From NCBI GenBank assembly GCA_023435925.1, contig JAEZLF010000211.1, forward strand, positions 1 through 5,197: a DNA stretch of 5,197 nt, read 5' to 3'. A model generated the notes under the pieces. It was given only the letters and a program-made list of their open reading frames with translations, did no database searches and had not been told where the DNA came from. Each line of letters begins with the position of its first letter. The first letter of the stretch is position 1. The translations under genes and the position numbers were made by a program. Source of the stretch: Bacillota bacterium (GTDB taxonomy: Bacteria > Bacillota > Clostridia > Acetivibrionales > DTU013). Positions 5,090 to 5,197 of this stretch are shown in pieces.

Positions 5090-5197
5090 ATGCTATTGAT
5101 GTTTAAGGTGAAGAACTACACCTCTTTTAAAAACGAATCTATTTTGGATATGCGGGCAACGGCCTATGTGCAGCACCCTTCCCATGTCATACCCATT
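5090..5197 (+). CDS. N-terminus of an AAA-type ATPase (AAA_15/AAA_21, OLD/AbiL-like), cut by window end
   Basis: Only the first 36 codons are present and the frame is open to the window edge. The N-terminus, MLLMFKVKNYTSFKNES followed by ILDMRAT, has the beta-strand pattern F-x-V-x-N-[YF]-x-S-F-K-x-E that opens SMC/OLD-like ABC-class ATPases of the AAA_15/AAA_21 group. The Walker A motif would be expected some 15-30 residues beyond the edge, so it cannot be checked here. Such proteins often occur in phage-defence systems, for example with an RloB/AbiLii partner (AbiL), with a TOPRIM effector (PARIS), or as OLD nucleases. Which of these applies, if any, needs the next genes. It has its own promoter and ribosome binding site 145 bp after the recombinase, and looks like cargo of an accessory island. 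Confidence 0.65.
   Translation, partial: MLLMFKVKNYTSFKNESILDMRATAYVQHPSHVIPI

Larger units (their letters stand above)
3299..5197. mobile_element. Possible edge of a recombinase-bearing accessory island
   Basis: Conserved metabolic genes and a tRNA end at a strong terminator. A serine recombinase and a probable defence-type ATPase follow. This gene content suggests an integrated or variable island, but no attachment site pair, target duplication or far end is visible. The left limit given is only the end of the tRNA terminator, and the right limit is the window edge. Confidence 0.35.

Overview
The window looks like chromosomal DNA of an anaerobic, moderately AT-rich Bacillota, most likely class Clostridia. 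The evidence is the pair of [FeFe]-hydrogenase maturases, the strong GGAGG-type ribosome binding sites, the sigma-A-type promoters and a recombinase of a type common in clostridial genomes. Genus cannot be read from this sequence. All genes recognised are on the + strand.

Positions 1-2666 hold two core metabolic genes, hydG and hydF, 47 bp apart and probably co-transcribed. HydG is the radical-SAM tyrosine lyase that makes the CO and CN- ligands, delivered as an Fe(CO)x(CN) unit. HydF is the GTPase and Fe-S scaffold on which the 2Fe subcluster is assembled before transfer to apo-hydrogenase. The third maturase, hydE, is not in the window and would be expected nearby, probably upstream. A 79-aa zinc-ribbon protein of unknown function (2752-2991) follows, with a possible promoter of its own inside the end of hydF. 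Next comes a complete tRNA-Val(GAC) gene (3112-3187) with a near-consensus promoter, a hairpin-rich trailer and a strong intrinsic terminator (3256-3298).

From about 3299 the character changes. There is a ~395-bp gene-free stretch, then a 416-aa serine recombinase (3694-4944), then a dyad and a good promoter driving the first 36 codons of an AAA-type ATPase (from 5090) that runs off the window. This resembles the edge of an accessory island: recombinase plus possible defence cargo of the AbiL/RloB-partner or PARIS-like type. The ATPase assignment rests only on its N-terminus.

The least explained part is 3462-3647. A promoter built on a 21-bp direct repeat is followed by a sequence that can fold into nested stems with a possible pseudoknot, and then by an intrinsic terminator 46 bp before the recombinase start codon. 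The recombinase has no promoter I can recognise between that terminator and its start, and its ribosome binding site is poorly spaced. The layout fits either a small standalone RNA or a transcription-attenuating leader that controls recombinase expression.
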